64,000 bases of DNA, from positions 620,001-684,000 of the forward strand of contig NZ_CP108002.1 of assembly GCF_041435055.1 (NCBI RefSeq). Direction: 5' to 3'. The notes beneath the pieces are model-generated. The model saw only the letters and a list, made by a program, of their open reading frames with translations. It did not search any database and was not told where the DNA came from. The position numbers and the translations under genes are program-made. Positions 53,906 through 62,479 of the stretch are shown here, in pieces. Origin of the DNA: Streptomyces sp. NBC_00341. Its GTDB lineage: Bacteria > Actinomycetota > Actinomycetes > Streptomycetales > Streptomycetaceae. The stretch's first letter is position 1; each line of letters opens with the position of its first letter.

Positions 53906-54080
53906 CCGCACCCGAACCCTCGGACGCGGATATCCCGGTGACCTCGTGGGCGGGTCGGCGTACGTATCCAGACGGAGAATCCGCGCCGAGGCGTGTGCGA
54001 TATCCGTCCGGTTCGTCATCCCTTCGCGTCCGTGTCCCGTCTCCGGGATGTTCAGGAGTCATCTCGCGAAGGAGATTTCC

Positions 54081-56399
54081 GTGACACCCAAGCCCGCAGC
54101 CGCGGCAGCACGAGCCACCGTCTACGGCTACCCCCGCCAGGGCCCGAACCGGGAACTGAAGAAGGCCGTCGAGGGGTACTGGAAGGGCCGCGTCACCGCC
54201 GGCGCCCTGCGGGAGACGGCGGCAGAACTGCGCCGGTCCAGCTGGAAGCAGTTGGCGGACGCCGGCGTCCATGAGGTCCCGACCGGTGACTTCTCGTACT
54301 ACGACCACGTCCTGGACACCAGCGTCATGGTCGGCGCGGTCCCGCAGCGGCACCGTGCGGCCGTCGCCGCCGACGCGCTCGACGGGTACTTCGCGATGGC
54401 TCGCGGCACCCAGGACGTGGCGCCGCTGGAGATGACCAAGTGGTTCGACACCAACTACCACTACCTCGTCCCCGAACTCGGTCCGGACACCGTCTTCAGC
54501 GCCGACTCCACCAAGCAGGTCACCGAGCTCAGGGAGGCCGTCGCGCTCGGGCACAGCGCCCGGCCGGTGCTCGTCGGCCCGGTCACCTACCTTCTGCTGG
54601 CCAAGCCCGCCCCCGGGGTGGCGGCCGGCTTCGAGCCGCTCACCCTGCTGGACCGGCTGCTGCCGGTGTACGCGGAGGTGCTCGCCGATCTGCGCGCCGC
54701 CGGCGCGGAGTGGGTGCAGATCGACGAACCCGCCCTGGTCCAGGACCGCACCCCGGCCGAGCTGAACGCCGCCGCCCGCGCCTACCGCGACCTCGGCGGC
54801 CTCACCGACCGGCCCAGGCTCCTCGTCGCCTCCTACTTCGGGCGGCTCGGCGAGGCACTCCCCGTCCTGGCGAAGGCCCCGGTCGAGGGTCTGGCACTGG
54901 ACTTCACCGATGCCGCCGCCGCCAACCTCGAAGACCTCGCCGCCGTCGGCGGGCTTCCCGGCAAGCGCCTCGTCGCGGGTGTCGTCAACGGCCGCAACAT
55001 CTGGATCAACGACTACGAGAGGTCCCTCTCGACCCTCGCCACCCTCCTCGGCCTCGCCGACCGGGTCGACGTGGCCGCGTCCTGCTCCCTTCTGCACGTC
55101 CCGCTCGACACCGCGCCGGAGCGGGACATCGACCCGCAGATCCTTCGCTGGCTCGCCTTCGCCGAGCAGAAGACCGCCGAGATCGTCACGCTCGCGAAGG
55201 GACTGGCCCGGGGCACCGGCGCGATCACCGCCGAGATCGCCGCCAACCGCGCCGACCTCGCGTCCCGCGCCAACTCCCCGATCACCCGCGACCCCGCCGT
55301 CCGGGCCAGGACGGCGGCCATCACTGACGCCGACGGCCGCCGCTCCCAGCCGTACACCGCACGCGCCGCCGCCCAGCGGGCCCACCTCGGGCTGCCGCTG
55401 CTGCCGACCACCACCATCGGCTCGTTCCCGCAGACGAACGAGCTGCGCACCGCCCGCGCCGATCTCCGCGCGGGACGGATCGACACGGCCGGCTACGAGG
55501 AGCGGATCAGGGCCGAGATCGGGGAGGTCATCGCCTTCCAGGAGAAGACCGGCATCGACGTCCTGGTGCACGGCGAGCCCGAACGCAACGACATGGTGCA
55601 GTACTTCGCCGAGCAGCTCACGGGCTACCTCGCCACCCAGCACGGCTGGGTCCAGTCGTACGGCACGCGTTACGTCCGCCCGCCGATCCTCGCGGGCGAC
55701 ATCTCCCGCCCCGAGCCGATGACGGTGCGCTGGACCTCGTACGCCCAGTCGCTCACCGGGCGCCCGGTCAAGGGCATGCTGACCGGACCGGTGACCATGC
55801 TGGCCTGGTCCTTCGTCCGCGACGACCAGCCGCTCGGCGACACCGCACGCCAGGTCGCGCTCGCGCTGCGCGACGAGGTCGACGACCTGGAGGCGGGGGG
55901 TACTTCGGTCATCCAGGTCGACGAGCCCGCCCTGCGCGAGACGCTCCCGCTGCGCGCGGCGGACCACGCCGGGTACCTGGACTGGGCGACGGAGTCGTTC
56001 CGCCTCACCACCAGCGGGGTACGGCCGGACACCCAGGTCCACACCCACATGTGCTACGCGGAGTTCGGTGACATCGTCCAGGCCATCGACGACCTGGACG
56101 CCGACGTCATCAGCCTGGAGGCCGCCCGCTCGCACATGCAGGTAGCCCGCGAACTCGCCGCACACGGCTACCCGCGCGAGGCCGGTCCCGGCGTGTACGA
56201 CATCCACTCACCGCGCGTGCCCGACGCGGACGAGGCCGCGGCCCTGCTCCGCGAGGGGCTGAAGGCCATCCCCGCAGAGCGCCTATGGGTCAACCCCGAC
56301 TGCGGTCTGAAGACCCGCGGCTGGCCCGAGACCAAGGCGTCGCTGGAGAACCTGGTCGCCGCGGCCCGCACCGTCCGCGGCGAGCTGCCCGTCTCCTGA
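54081..56399 (+). CDS. metE: Cobalamin-independent methionine synthase
   Basis: A 772-residue enzyme that transfers a methyl group from 5-methyltetrahydrofolate-triglutamate to homocysteine, the last step in methionine synthesis. It has the duplicated barrel of MetE: an N-terminal folate barrel ([21 protein letters not shown]) and the C-terminal catalytic barrel ([32 protein letters not shown] with zinc His and Cys, and the final Cys in [11 protein letters not shown]). The GTG at 54081 follows AAGGAG by six bases. A cobalamin riboswitch precedes it, so it is probably repressed when B12 supports MetH. Confidence 0.97.
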   Translation: MTPKPAAAAARATVYGYPRQGPNRELKKAVEGYWKGRVTAGALRETAAELRRSSWKQLADAGVHEVPTGDFSYYDHVLDTSVMVGAVPQRHRAAVAADALDGYFAMARGTQDVAPLEMTKWFDTNYHYLVPELGPDTVFSADSTKQVTELREAVALGHSARPVLVGPVTYLLLAKPAPGVAAGFEPLTLLDRLLPVYAEVLADLRAAGAEWVQIDEPALVQDRTPAELNAAARAYRDLGGLTDRPRLLVASYFGRLGEALPVLAKAPVEGLALDFTDAAAANLEDLAAVGGLPGKRLVAGVVNGRNIWINDYERSLSTLATLLGLADRVDVAASCSLLHVPLDTAPERDIDPQILRWLAFAEQKTAEIVTLAKGLARGTGAITAEIAANRADLASRANSPITRDPAVRARTAAITDADGRRSQPYTARAAAQRAHLGLPLLPTTTIGSFPQTNELRTARADLRAGRIDTAGYEERIRAEIGEVIAFQEKTGIDVLVHGEPERNDMVQYFAEQLTGYLATQHGWVQSYGTRYVRPPILAGDISRPEPMTVRWTSYAQSLTGRPVKGMLTGPVTMLAWSFVRDDQPLGDTARQVALALRDEVDDLEAGGTSVIQVDEPALRETLPLRAADHAGYLDWATESFRLTTSGVRPDTQVHTHMCYAEFGDIVQAIDDLDADVISLEAARSHMQVARELAAHGYPREAGPGVYDIHSPRVPDADEAAALLREGLKAIPAERLWVNPDCGLKTRGWPETKASLENLVAAARTVRGELPVS

Positions 56400-56429
56400 T
56401 CGCGAAGGACTCGGGGCAGCGGCCGGAGG

Positions 56430-56642
56430 TTACGGGCGGGCGTTTGGGTCGGCCGGTCCGGCGGGCGTGAAGCGGACCGGCGCCTGGAAACGGGCGCGCC
56501 GGGCGGCCCGGCGGAACGTGGCGAGTACCGCCGGGCCGCCCGGCGTGATGCAGACGAAGTCGGTGAGGGCGCGAAGGTGGTCCACGCCGGTGACACCGTC
56601 GCCCTGCGCCGGGGCGCCCGACCGACCCGGGTGGGCTTCGAC
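56430..56642 (-). pseudogene. Possible remnant reading frame between metE and tsaD
   Basis: A minus-strand frame runs from after a stop near 56643 to TAA at 56430. It has protein-like composition ([34 protein letters not shown]) but only a weak internal GTG at 56585 as start. It may be the tail of a decayed gene or a small divergent partner of tsaD. I recognise no family. Confidence 0.25.
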
Positions 56643-56650
56643 GTATCCTT

Positions 56651-56669
56651 ATTGCACATGACTTGCAAT
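56651..56669. promoter_or_regulatory. Palindromic operator upstream of tsaD
   Basis: ATTGCA and TGCAAT form perfect 6-base arms around a 7-base spacer (56651-56669). It lies 27 bases before the tsaD start in an AT-rich patch unlike the surrounding DNA. The site overlaps a plausible -10 region (TAATCT or TAGTAA). Confidence 0.5.
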
Positions 56670-56695
56670 TAGTAATCTGTGCGGAAAGGTACGCC

Positions 56696-57772
56696 ATGGA
56701 GTCCCGGGTGGTGCTCGGCATCGAGTCCTCGTGCGACGAGACCGGCGCGGGTCTCGTGCGGAACGGGCGCCTGCTCGGGCACGCGGTGGCGTCGAGCATG
56801 GACGAGCACGCGCGGTTCGGCGGAGTGGTGCCGGAGATCGCGGCGCGGGCACACCTGCACGCGTTCACGCCTGTCGTGCGGGAGGCGCTGGACCGGGCGG
56901 GGCTGCGGATGGCGGACATCGGTGCCGTGGCGGTCACCACCGGCCCCGGACTGTCGGGTGCGCTCCAGGTGGGGCTCGCCGGGGCGAAGACCCTGGCGTT
57001 CTCGCTCGGGGTGCCGCTGTACGGGGTGCACCACCTGGCCGGGCACGTGGCTGCCGACACCCTGGAGCACGGGCCGCTGCCCGACCCCTGCATGGTGCTG
57101 ATCGTCTCCGGTGGCCACACCTCCCTGCTGCTCGTACGGGATCTGGCCCGGGACCCGATCACGCACCTGGGCGACACCGTCGACGACGCGGCCGGCGAGT
57201 GCTTCGACAAGGTGGCCCGGGTGTTCGGGCTGCGCTATCCGGGCGGCCCTGCCATCGACCGGGCCGCCCGGGACGGCGATCCGCGCGCCGTCGCGTTCCC
57301 GCGCCCGCTCTCCGGCCCGCGGGACTCACGTCACGACTTCTCGTTCTCGGGGCTGAAAACCTCCGCCGCACGCTGGGCCGAGCAGCACCGGCTGCGCGGC
57401 GAGGAACTGCCCCTGGCGGACGGGGCCGCCTCGCTCCAGGAGGCCGTGGCCGACGTACTGACGCGCAAGGCGGTCGCCGCCTGCCGTGAGCACGGCGTGG
57501 ACACCCTGGTCGTGGTGGGCGGAGTGGCGGCCAACTCCCGCGTCCGGGCACTGGCCGAGGAACGCTGCCTCGCCGCCGGCATCACGCTGCGGGTCCCGCC
57601 GCTGAAGCTGTGCACCGACAACGGGGCGATGATCGCCGCGGTCGGAGACCTGCTGGTCCGGGCGGGAGCCGAACCCGCACCCCTGGACGTCTCCATCGAC
57701 CCGTCCGCACCCCTGGAGTACGCCGCGCTGCATCCCGTCGCCCGTGCGGCCGGGGCAGCCAGGGCCGCCTGA
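56696..57772 (+). CDS. tsaD: TsaD/Kae1-family tRNA threonylcarbamoyltransferase (stand-alone copy)
   Basis: A 358-residue ASKHA-fold protein of the TsaD family. It starts [16 protein letters not shown], carries the metal-binding pair His113 and His117 in [11 protein letters not shown], the SGGHTSLL motif and the final [12 protein letters not shown] with the third metal ligand Asp. TsaD joins threonylcarbamoyl to A37 of ANN-reading tRNAs with TsaB and TsaE. Neither partner is encoded nearby; in Streptomyces the main tsaD normally lies next to tsaE/tsaB, so this is probably a second copy. The ATG follows GGAAAGG. It has a separate palindromic operator. Confidence 0.9.
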   Translation: MESRVVLGIESSCDETGAGLVRNGRLLGHAVASSMDEHARFGGVVPEIAARAHLHAFTPVVREALDRAGLRMADIGAVAVTTGPGLSGALQVGLAGAKTLAFSLGVPLYGVHHLAGHVAADTLEHGPLPDPCMVLIVSGGHTSLLLVRDLARDPITHLGDTVDDAAGECFDKVARVFGLRYPGGPAIDRAARDGDPRAVAFPRPLSGPRDSRHDFSFSGLKTSAARWAEQHRLRGEELPLADGAASLQEAVADVLTRKAVAACREHGVDTLVVVGGVAANSRVRALAEERCLAAGITLRVPPLKLCTDNGAMIAAVGDLLVRAGAEPAPLDVSIDPSAPLEYAALHPVARAAGAARAA

Positions 57773-57924
57773 CGGTCCGACCGGTCAGGCCGCTTCCCGG
57801 CCGGCCCCTACCCGCGTCCACCAACTCCCGGCACCACGAGCGCGGATACGCCGGAGGGGCCGCCGGGTTCGGGCTCCCTCACGGGCACAGCGACGGCGTG
57901 GCCGAAAAACACCCGTCCACCCCC

Positions 57925-57982
57925 TTGACGGTGGCAGGAATGCGACTGACTATCTAAAGCATCTTAAGTAAAGCCACTTTAG
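57925..57982 (+). promoter_or_regulatory. Promoter and ROK-type operator
   Basis: TTGACG (57925-57930), a 17-base spacer and GACTAT (57948-57953) form a promoter. Directly after it lies an inverted repeat CTAAAG (57954-57959) and CTTTAG (57977-57982) with a 17-base spacer containing CTTAAG. This AT-rich pattern fits binding by the ROK regulator encoded immediately downstream, hence autoregulation. Confidence 0.55.
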
Positions 57983-57998
57983 GAAGCAGCTTCACTCC

Positions 57999-59189
57999 AT
58001 GGGCGAATCCGCCGTTCCCCCCACCGGGCCCCTCCGTCCGCAGCGCAGCCTGCTTCAGGTTCCCGCGCTGCCGCGCCGGCCTCCGGAGCGGCAGAAGGCG
58101 AGCACCCTGGACAGCCGGGTGCACAACCGGTCGCTGGTGCTGGCGACGCTGTACCACGAGGGACCCATGAGCCGTTCGGAGATCGCGCGGGCGTCCGGGC
58201 TGACCGCGCCGACGATCTCCGCGCTCGTCGCGGACCTGGAGGAGGACGGGCTCGTCGCCGACATCGGCCCCCGCCAGGGCGGCGCCCGGCTCGGCAAACC
58301 CGCGAGCCTCGTGCGCATCGAGGACGACGCGGTGAACCTCGTGGTCCTGGACCTGTCGCACAGCAACCGGTTCAGTGGCGCGGTACTCAACCTGCGGGGC
58401 GAGGCCGTCGAGCGCCGGGACGTACCGCTCGGCGATGCCCTGGGCACGGCCGCCCACGAGCTGGTGCTCCGGCTCACCGCCGATCTCATCGAGGCGGCGC
58501 CCCGGCGGGTGCTCGGGATCGGCGTCGGCTCGCCGGGCATCATCGACGACACCGGGGTCATCCGGCTCGCCGCCCATCTCGGCTGGACGGATCTTCCGCT
58601 GGCGGCTGAACTGGCCGAACGCTTCGGCATCCCGGCGTACGTCGGCAACGACGTGAACCTGGCGGCGCTCGGGGTGCTGCACTTCCGGGATGCCCGGACC
58701 CAGAACCTCATGGTGATCTCGATCGAGCACGGCGTCGGCGCGGGGCTGATCGTCGGCGGCGAGCGGGTCGAGGGGGAGCAGTTCGCGGCGGGCGAGATCG
58801 GTCACGTCACAGTCGACGAGCGCGGCGAGCTGTGCATGTGCGGGCGGCGCGGCTGCCTCGATCTGTCCATCGACGCGGGGCACTTGAGGCGGCGACTGGA
58901 GCTGGCGCCCGAGGAGCGGTGGCCGGTCCTGCGGGCGGAGGCGGGCCGGGCGCTGGGCACCGTACTCGCGCCGATCATCAGTGTCCTGAACCTGAACGAG
59001 ATCGTGTTGACCGGCCCTCCCGAGCTGGTCGACGGGGAGTTCCTCGACGCCGCGCTGGAGGTCGTGCGGGCCCGCACGCTCGGCCCGGTCAACGCCGCTC
59101 TCGACATCCGTTCCCTCGCCGGGGACAACGACCTGATCCTGCTCGGCGGCGCGTGCCTGGTACTCGCCGGTGAGCTCGGGGTGCTCTGA
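57999..59189 (+). CDS. ROK-family transcriptional regulator
   Basis: A 396-residue NagC/XylR-type regulator. The winged helix (SRVHNRSLVLATLYHEG, MSRSEIARASGLTAPTISALV) precedes the ROK domain with the ATP-like GIGVGSPGIIDDTG, the sugar motif and the zinc-type cluster GEIGHVTVDERGELCMCGRRGCLD. It is first in a run with SBP, two permeases and GH20, so it probably senses GlcNAc-type sugars and controls them. The ATG lies 12 bases after AGGAAG. Confidence 0.93.
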   Translation: MGESAVPPTGPLRPQRSLLQVPALPRRPPERQKASTLDSRVHNRSLVLATLYHEGPMSRSEIARASGLTAPTISALVADLEEDGLVADIGPRQGGARLGKPASLVRIEDDAVNLVVLDLSHSNRFSGAVLNLRGEAVERRDVPLGDALGTAAHELVLRLTADLIEAAPRRVLGIGVGSPGIIDDTGVIRLAAHLGWTDLPLAAELAERFGIPAYVGNDVNLAALGVLHFRDARTQNLMVISIEHGVGAGLIVGGERVEGEQFAAGEIGHVTVDERGELCMCGRRGCLDLSIDAGHLRRRLELAPEERWPVLRAEAGRALGTVLAPIISVLNLNEIVLTGPPELVDGEFLDAALEVVRARTLGPVNAALDIRSLAGDNDLILLGGACLVLAGELGVL

Positions 59190-59257
59190 CCCGGACTCAC
59201 ACCCCTGTCCGCACCCTTCGCCTCGCTTGAAACTTCCTCTTACTCACAGGAGTTGCG

Positions 59258-60583
59258 ATGAAACACTCAAGGTTCGCCGCGGTCGGCGCCCTCGGCCTGG
59301 CTTCCGCTCTCACCCTGACGGCCTGCAACGGCTCCGGGACGGGCGGCGCGGGCGGCGGTGAGCAGAAGGTCTCCGACGCGAAGGGGAAGGGCAAGACCCT
59401 CACCGTGTGGATCATGCAGGACGACTACTCCCCCGAGTCGCTCAAGGCGATGAAGCAGGAGTTCTCCGCGAAGACCGGCGCCGGGGTCACGATCGAGACC
59501 CAGAGCTGGGACGGCATCGCCACCAAGCTCACGACGGCGCTGGCCACCGACAGCCCACCGGACGTCCTGGACCTCGGCAACACCCAGGTCGCGAGCTACG
59601 CCTCCAGCGGTGGCCTGATGGATCTGACCCCGTACGCCAAGGACCTCAGGCAGGGTCAGAAATGGCTTCCCGGCCTGGAGGAGCCCTCGACGGTCGACGG
59701 CAGGCTGTACGCCGTGCCGGGCTTCGCCGCCGCCCGCGCGGTGATCTACAACAAGACGATGTGGTCGAAGGCCGGCGTCAAGAAGGCACCGAAGACCTAC
59801 GCCGAGCTCACCGCGGCGCTCGGGAAGGTCCGGGCGGCCAACAAGGCGTCCGACTTCTCACCGTTCTACCTGCCCGGCCAGCACTGGGCCACCGGGCTGC
59901 AGTTCATCTGGGACGCGGGTGGCGAGATAGCCACGGAGAAGGGCGGCAAGTGGTCGGCCGGCATCGGTTCCGCCAAGGCTCAGGCCGGTCTCGCCGCGTT
60001 CGGGAAGTTCCAGAACGCGTACTCGGCCCCCGCCTCCCGTACCGCCGATCCGCAGAACCCGGACCAGCTCCAGGTGTTCGCCGACGGCAAGGCGGGCGCC
60101 ATCACCGCGACCAGCGGACAGATCGCCCAGATCGAGAAGGCCAACCCCGAGCTCACCGACGCGGATCTCGGGTCGTTCCCGCTGCCCGGCACCTCGGGCA
60201 AGGCCCAGCCGGTGATGCTGGGCGGCGCCGTATGGGGCGTGGCGGCCAAGAGCAAGCAGCAGGACCTGGCGCTCCAGTGGATGAAGACCGCCGCGAGCCC
60301 CGGCATCCAGGACACCTGGATCGGCGGGCACGACGGCTGGAATCCGAACAGCGCCGAAGCGAACGAGAAGGCCTTGGCCAAGGCCGCCCCGCTCAAGAAG
60401 GGCTTCTTCGAGGCCGCGTTGAACTCCCGGGCCACTCCGGCGAGCCCGAAGTGGGCGTCGCTGGAGGCCGACAAGTCCGTCAACCAGCTGTTCTCCGGCG
60501 TCGCTTCCGGCAAGAAGTCCCCGGCGGACGCGGCCCGCAGCTTCGACGCCGCGGTGGACAAGGCACTCAATGCGGCCGGCTGA
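59258..60583 (+). CDS. Sugar-binding lipoprotein (CUT1)
   Basis: A 441-residue lipoprotein with signal and lipobox LTLTAC. The binding fold (LTVWIMQDDYSPESLKAMKQEF, SPPDVLDLGNTQVASYASSGG, AVIYNKTMW, WNPNSAEANEKA) is family 1 extracellular. With the ROK regulator and a GH20 hexosaminidase in the same run, the ligand is probably a GlcNAc-containing oligosaccharide such as chitobiose. Its 3' end overlaps the next permease gene by 14 bases. The ATG follows AGGAG. Confidence 0.92.
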   Translation: MKHSRFAAVGALGLASALTLTACNGSGTGGAGGGEQKVSDAKGKGKTLTVWIMQDDYSPESLKAMKQEFSAKTGAGVTIETQSWDGIATKLTTALATDSPPDVLDLGNTQVASYASSGGLMDLTPYAKDLRQGQKWLPGLEEPSTVDGRLYAVPGFAAARAVIYNKTMWSKAGVKKAPKTYAELTAALGKVRAANKASDFSPFYLPGQHWATGLQFIWDAGGEIATEKGGKWSAGIGSAKAQAGLAAFGKFQNAYSAPASRTADPQNPDQLQVFADGKAGAITATSGQIAQIEKANPELTDADLGSFPLPGTSGKAQPVMLGGAVWGVAAKSKQQDLALQWMKTAASPGIQDTWIGGHDGWNPNSAEANEKALAKAAPLKKGFFEAALNSRATPASPKWASLEADKSVNQLFSGVASGKKSPADAARSFDAAVDKALNAAG

Positions 60584-61607
60584 CGAAGCGGGCCGCCCCC
60601 GCACGTCCGGCGCCCATGACCTGCTCACCGAGGATCCGGAACCCGCGACAGCGCCGCCCGCCGGCAGACCGCTCGACTCCGTTCGTACGGCGGAGCCGGG
60701 GAAGCGGCCGGTGAGACGCCGACGGCAGTGGGCGGTGGTGTGGCTGCTGTCACCGGCCGGGCTGGTGATGGCCGCCTTCAGCGTGGCGCCCGTCCTGTTC
60801 CTGGTCTTCACCTCGTTCACGGACTACAACCAACGCACGCTTTTCACCGGCGAGTTCAGCATGGTCGGCACTCAACAGTACGCCGACATGTTCGACGATC
60901 CGGAGTTCTGGAAGTCGCTGGTGCGCAGCGTGCTGTTCACCGTGGCGATGGTCGCGGGCAGCATCACGATGGGCATGGGCGTGGCCCAGCTGCTCACCCG
61001 GCTGCGCACCGCGATGCGCATGACGGTGACGGTCGTGCTGATCTTCGCTTGGGCCATGCCGAACGTCGCTTCCTCCCTGGTGTGGAAGTGGCTGTTCCAG
61101 CCGGGCTACGGAGTCGTCAACTGGCTGCTGACCCAGGTGCACGTGTTCGGCGACATGACCAACACCGACTGGGGACAGAACGCCTCTCTCGCGTATCTCT
61201 CGATCTGGTCGCTGGTGGTCTGGCAGGCGGTGCCGTTCATCGCGCTGACCCTGTACGCGGCGCTCACGCAGCTGCCCGTGGAGCTGCCGGAGGCCGCGCG
61301 GCTGGACGGGGCGGGCGAGTGGCGGGTGTGGTGGTCGGTCACGCTGCCCTTCCTGCGGCCGACCCTGCTGCTCGTCACGATCATGTCGGTGATCTGGGAC
61401 TTCAACGTCTTCAACCAGATCTGGCTGGTCTCCGCAGGCGGTCCCGACAACGCGACGAGCACGCTCGGGATCTTCGCGTACAAGACGGCGTTCGTGTCCT
61501 TCCGGATCGGCCAGGGCGCGGCCCTGTCGGTCATCACCACCGCGATCCTGCTGGGGATCACCGCCGTGTACATCCGCAGTCTGCTTCGCTCGGGGGAGGA
61601 CCTGTGA
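60570..61607 (+). CDS. Sugar ABC transporter permease, MalF type (CUT1)
   Basis: A 345-residue permease with six helices (WAVVWLLSPAGLVMAAFSVAPVLF first) and the EAA loop LPVELPEAARLDGAGEWRV. An Arg/Pro-rich cytoplasmic N-terminus of about 50 residues precedes the first helix. It overlaps the SBP gene by 14 bases and the next permease by four, which couples translation of the complex. Confidence 0.92.
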   Translation: MRPADEAGRPRTSGAHDLLTEDPEPATAPPAGRPLDSVRTAEPGKRPVRRRRQWAVVWLLSPAGLVMAAFSVAPVLFLVFTSFTDYNQRTLFTGEFSMVGTQQYADMFDDPEFWKSLVRSVLFTVAMVAGSITMGMGVAQLLTRLRTAMRMTVTVVLIFAWAMPNVASSLVWKWLFQPGYGVVNWLLTQVHVFGDMTNTDWGQNASLAYLSIWSLVVWQAVPFIALTLYAALTQLPVELPEAARLDGAGEWRVWWSVTLPFLRPTLLLVTIMSVIWDFNVFNQIWLVSAGGPDNATSTLGIFAYKTAFVSFRIGQGAALSVITTAILLGITAVYIRSLLRSGEDL

Positions 61608-62479
61608 GCAGTCGTACGGGAAACCGGGTGAAGAACCGTCCGTACCGGGCGGGGAGCCCACGCGGCGGATGGCTGAACAACACGCTCGCCATCGTCTTCT
61701 GCCTCGTGTGGATCTTCCCTGTCTACTGGATGGTCAACACCGCCTTCAAGGCACGCTCCGAGGCGATGACGCCGACGCCGCACTTCTGGCCGTCCTCCCC
61801 CACGCTGCGCAACTTCGACGCGGCGATCAACCAGACCGGCTTCCTGACCGACCTGCGCAACAGCCTGATCGTGGTGGGCGGCGCCGTGCTGCTCGCGGTG
61901 GTCCTGGGGGCGTTCGCCGCGGCGGCACTGTCCCGGTTCCGCTTCCGGGGCCGGCGCACCATCATGGTGTCGATCCTGGTCGTGCAGATGCTGCCGATCA
62001 CGGCACTGCTCATCCCGACCTTCCTGATCTTCAACGAGATCGGGCTGCTCGGCACGTACATCGGGCTGGTCTTCGCTTACGTGGCCACCGTGCTGCCCTT
62101 CTCGATCTGGGTGATGCGCGGGTTCTTCATCACGGTCCCGGCGGAGATCGAGGAGGCCGCGCGGCTCGACGGCGCGACCACCTGGCAGACCCTGACCCGG
62201 ATCCTCTTCCCCCTGGTCGCGCCGGGCCTGATCGCGTCCAGCATCTTCGCTTTCATCACGGCGTGGAACGACTACCTGGTCGCCTACACCTTCATGAAGG
62301 ACCAGGACCACTACACGCTGCCCGTCTGGCTGGCCTCGTTCACCACTCCTGTCACCGGTACCGACTTCGGCGGCCAGATGGCCGGCTCGGTGCTCTTCTC
62401 GCTGCCGGTGGTCGTCTTCTTCCTGATCATCCAACGCAAGCTGGTGTCCGGCATGTCCGCCGGAGCCGTGAAGGGATGA
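61604..62479 (+). CDS. Sugar ABC transporter permease, MalG type (CUT1)
   Basis: A 291-residue permease with six helices and the EAA loop PAEIEEAARLDGATTWQTLTR. The GTG start overlaps the previous stop by four bases and its own stop overlaps the GH20 start by four, so the importer and the enzyme are made together. No ATPase is in the operon; the shared MsiK is the likely partner. Confidence 0.93.
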   Translation: MSSRTGNRVKNRPYRAGSPRGGWLNNTLAIVFCLVWIFPVYWMVNTAFKARSEAMTPTPHFWPSSPTLRNFDAAINQTGFLTDLRNSLIVVGGAVLLAVVLGAFAAAALSRFRFRGRRTIMVSILVVQMLPITALLIPTFLIFNEIGLLGTYIGLVFAYVATVLPFSIWVMRGFFITVPAEIEEAARLDGATTWQTLTRILFPLVAPGLIASSIFAFITAWNDYLVAYTFMKDQDHYTLPVWLASFTTPVTGTDFGGQMAGSVLFSLPVVVFFLIIQRKLVSGMSAGAVKG

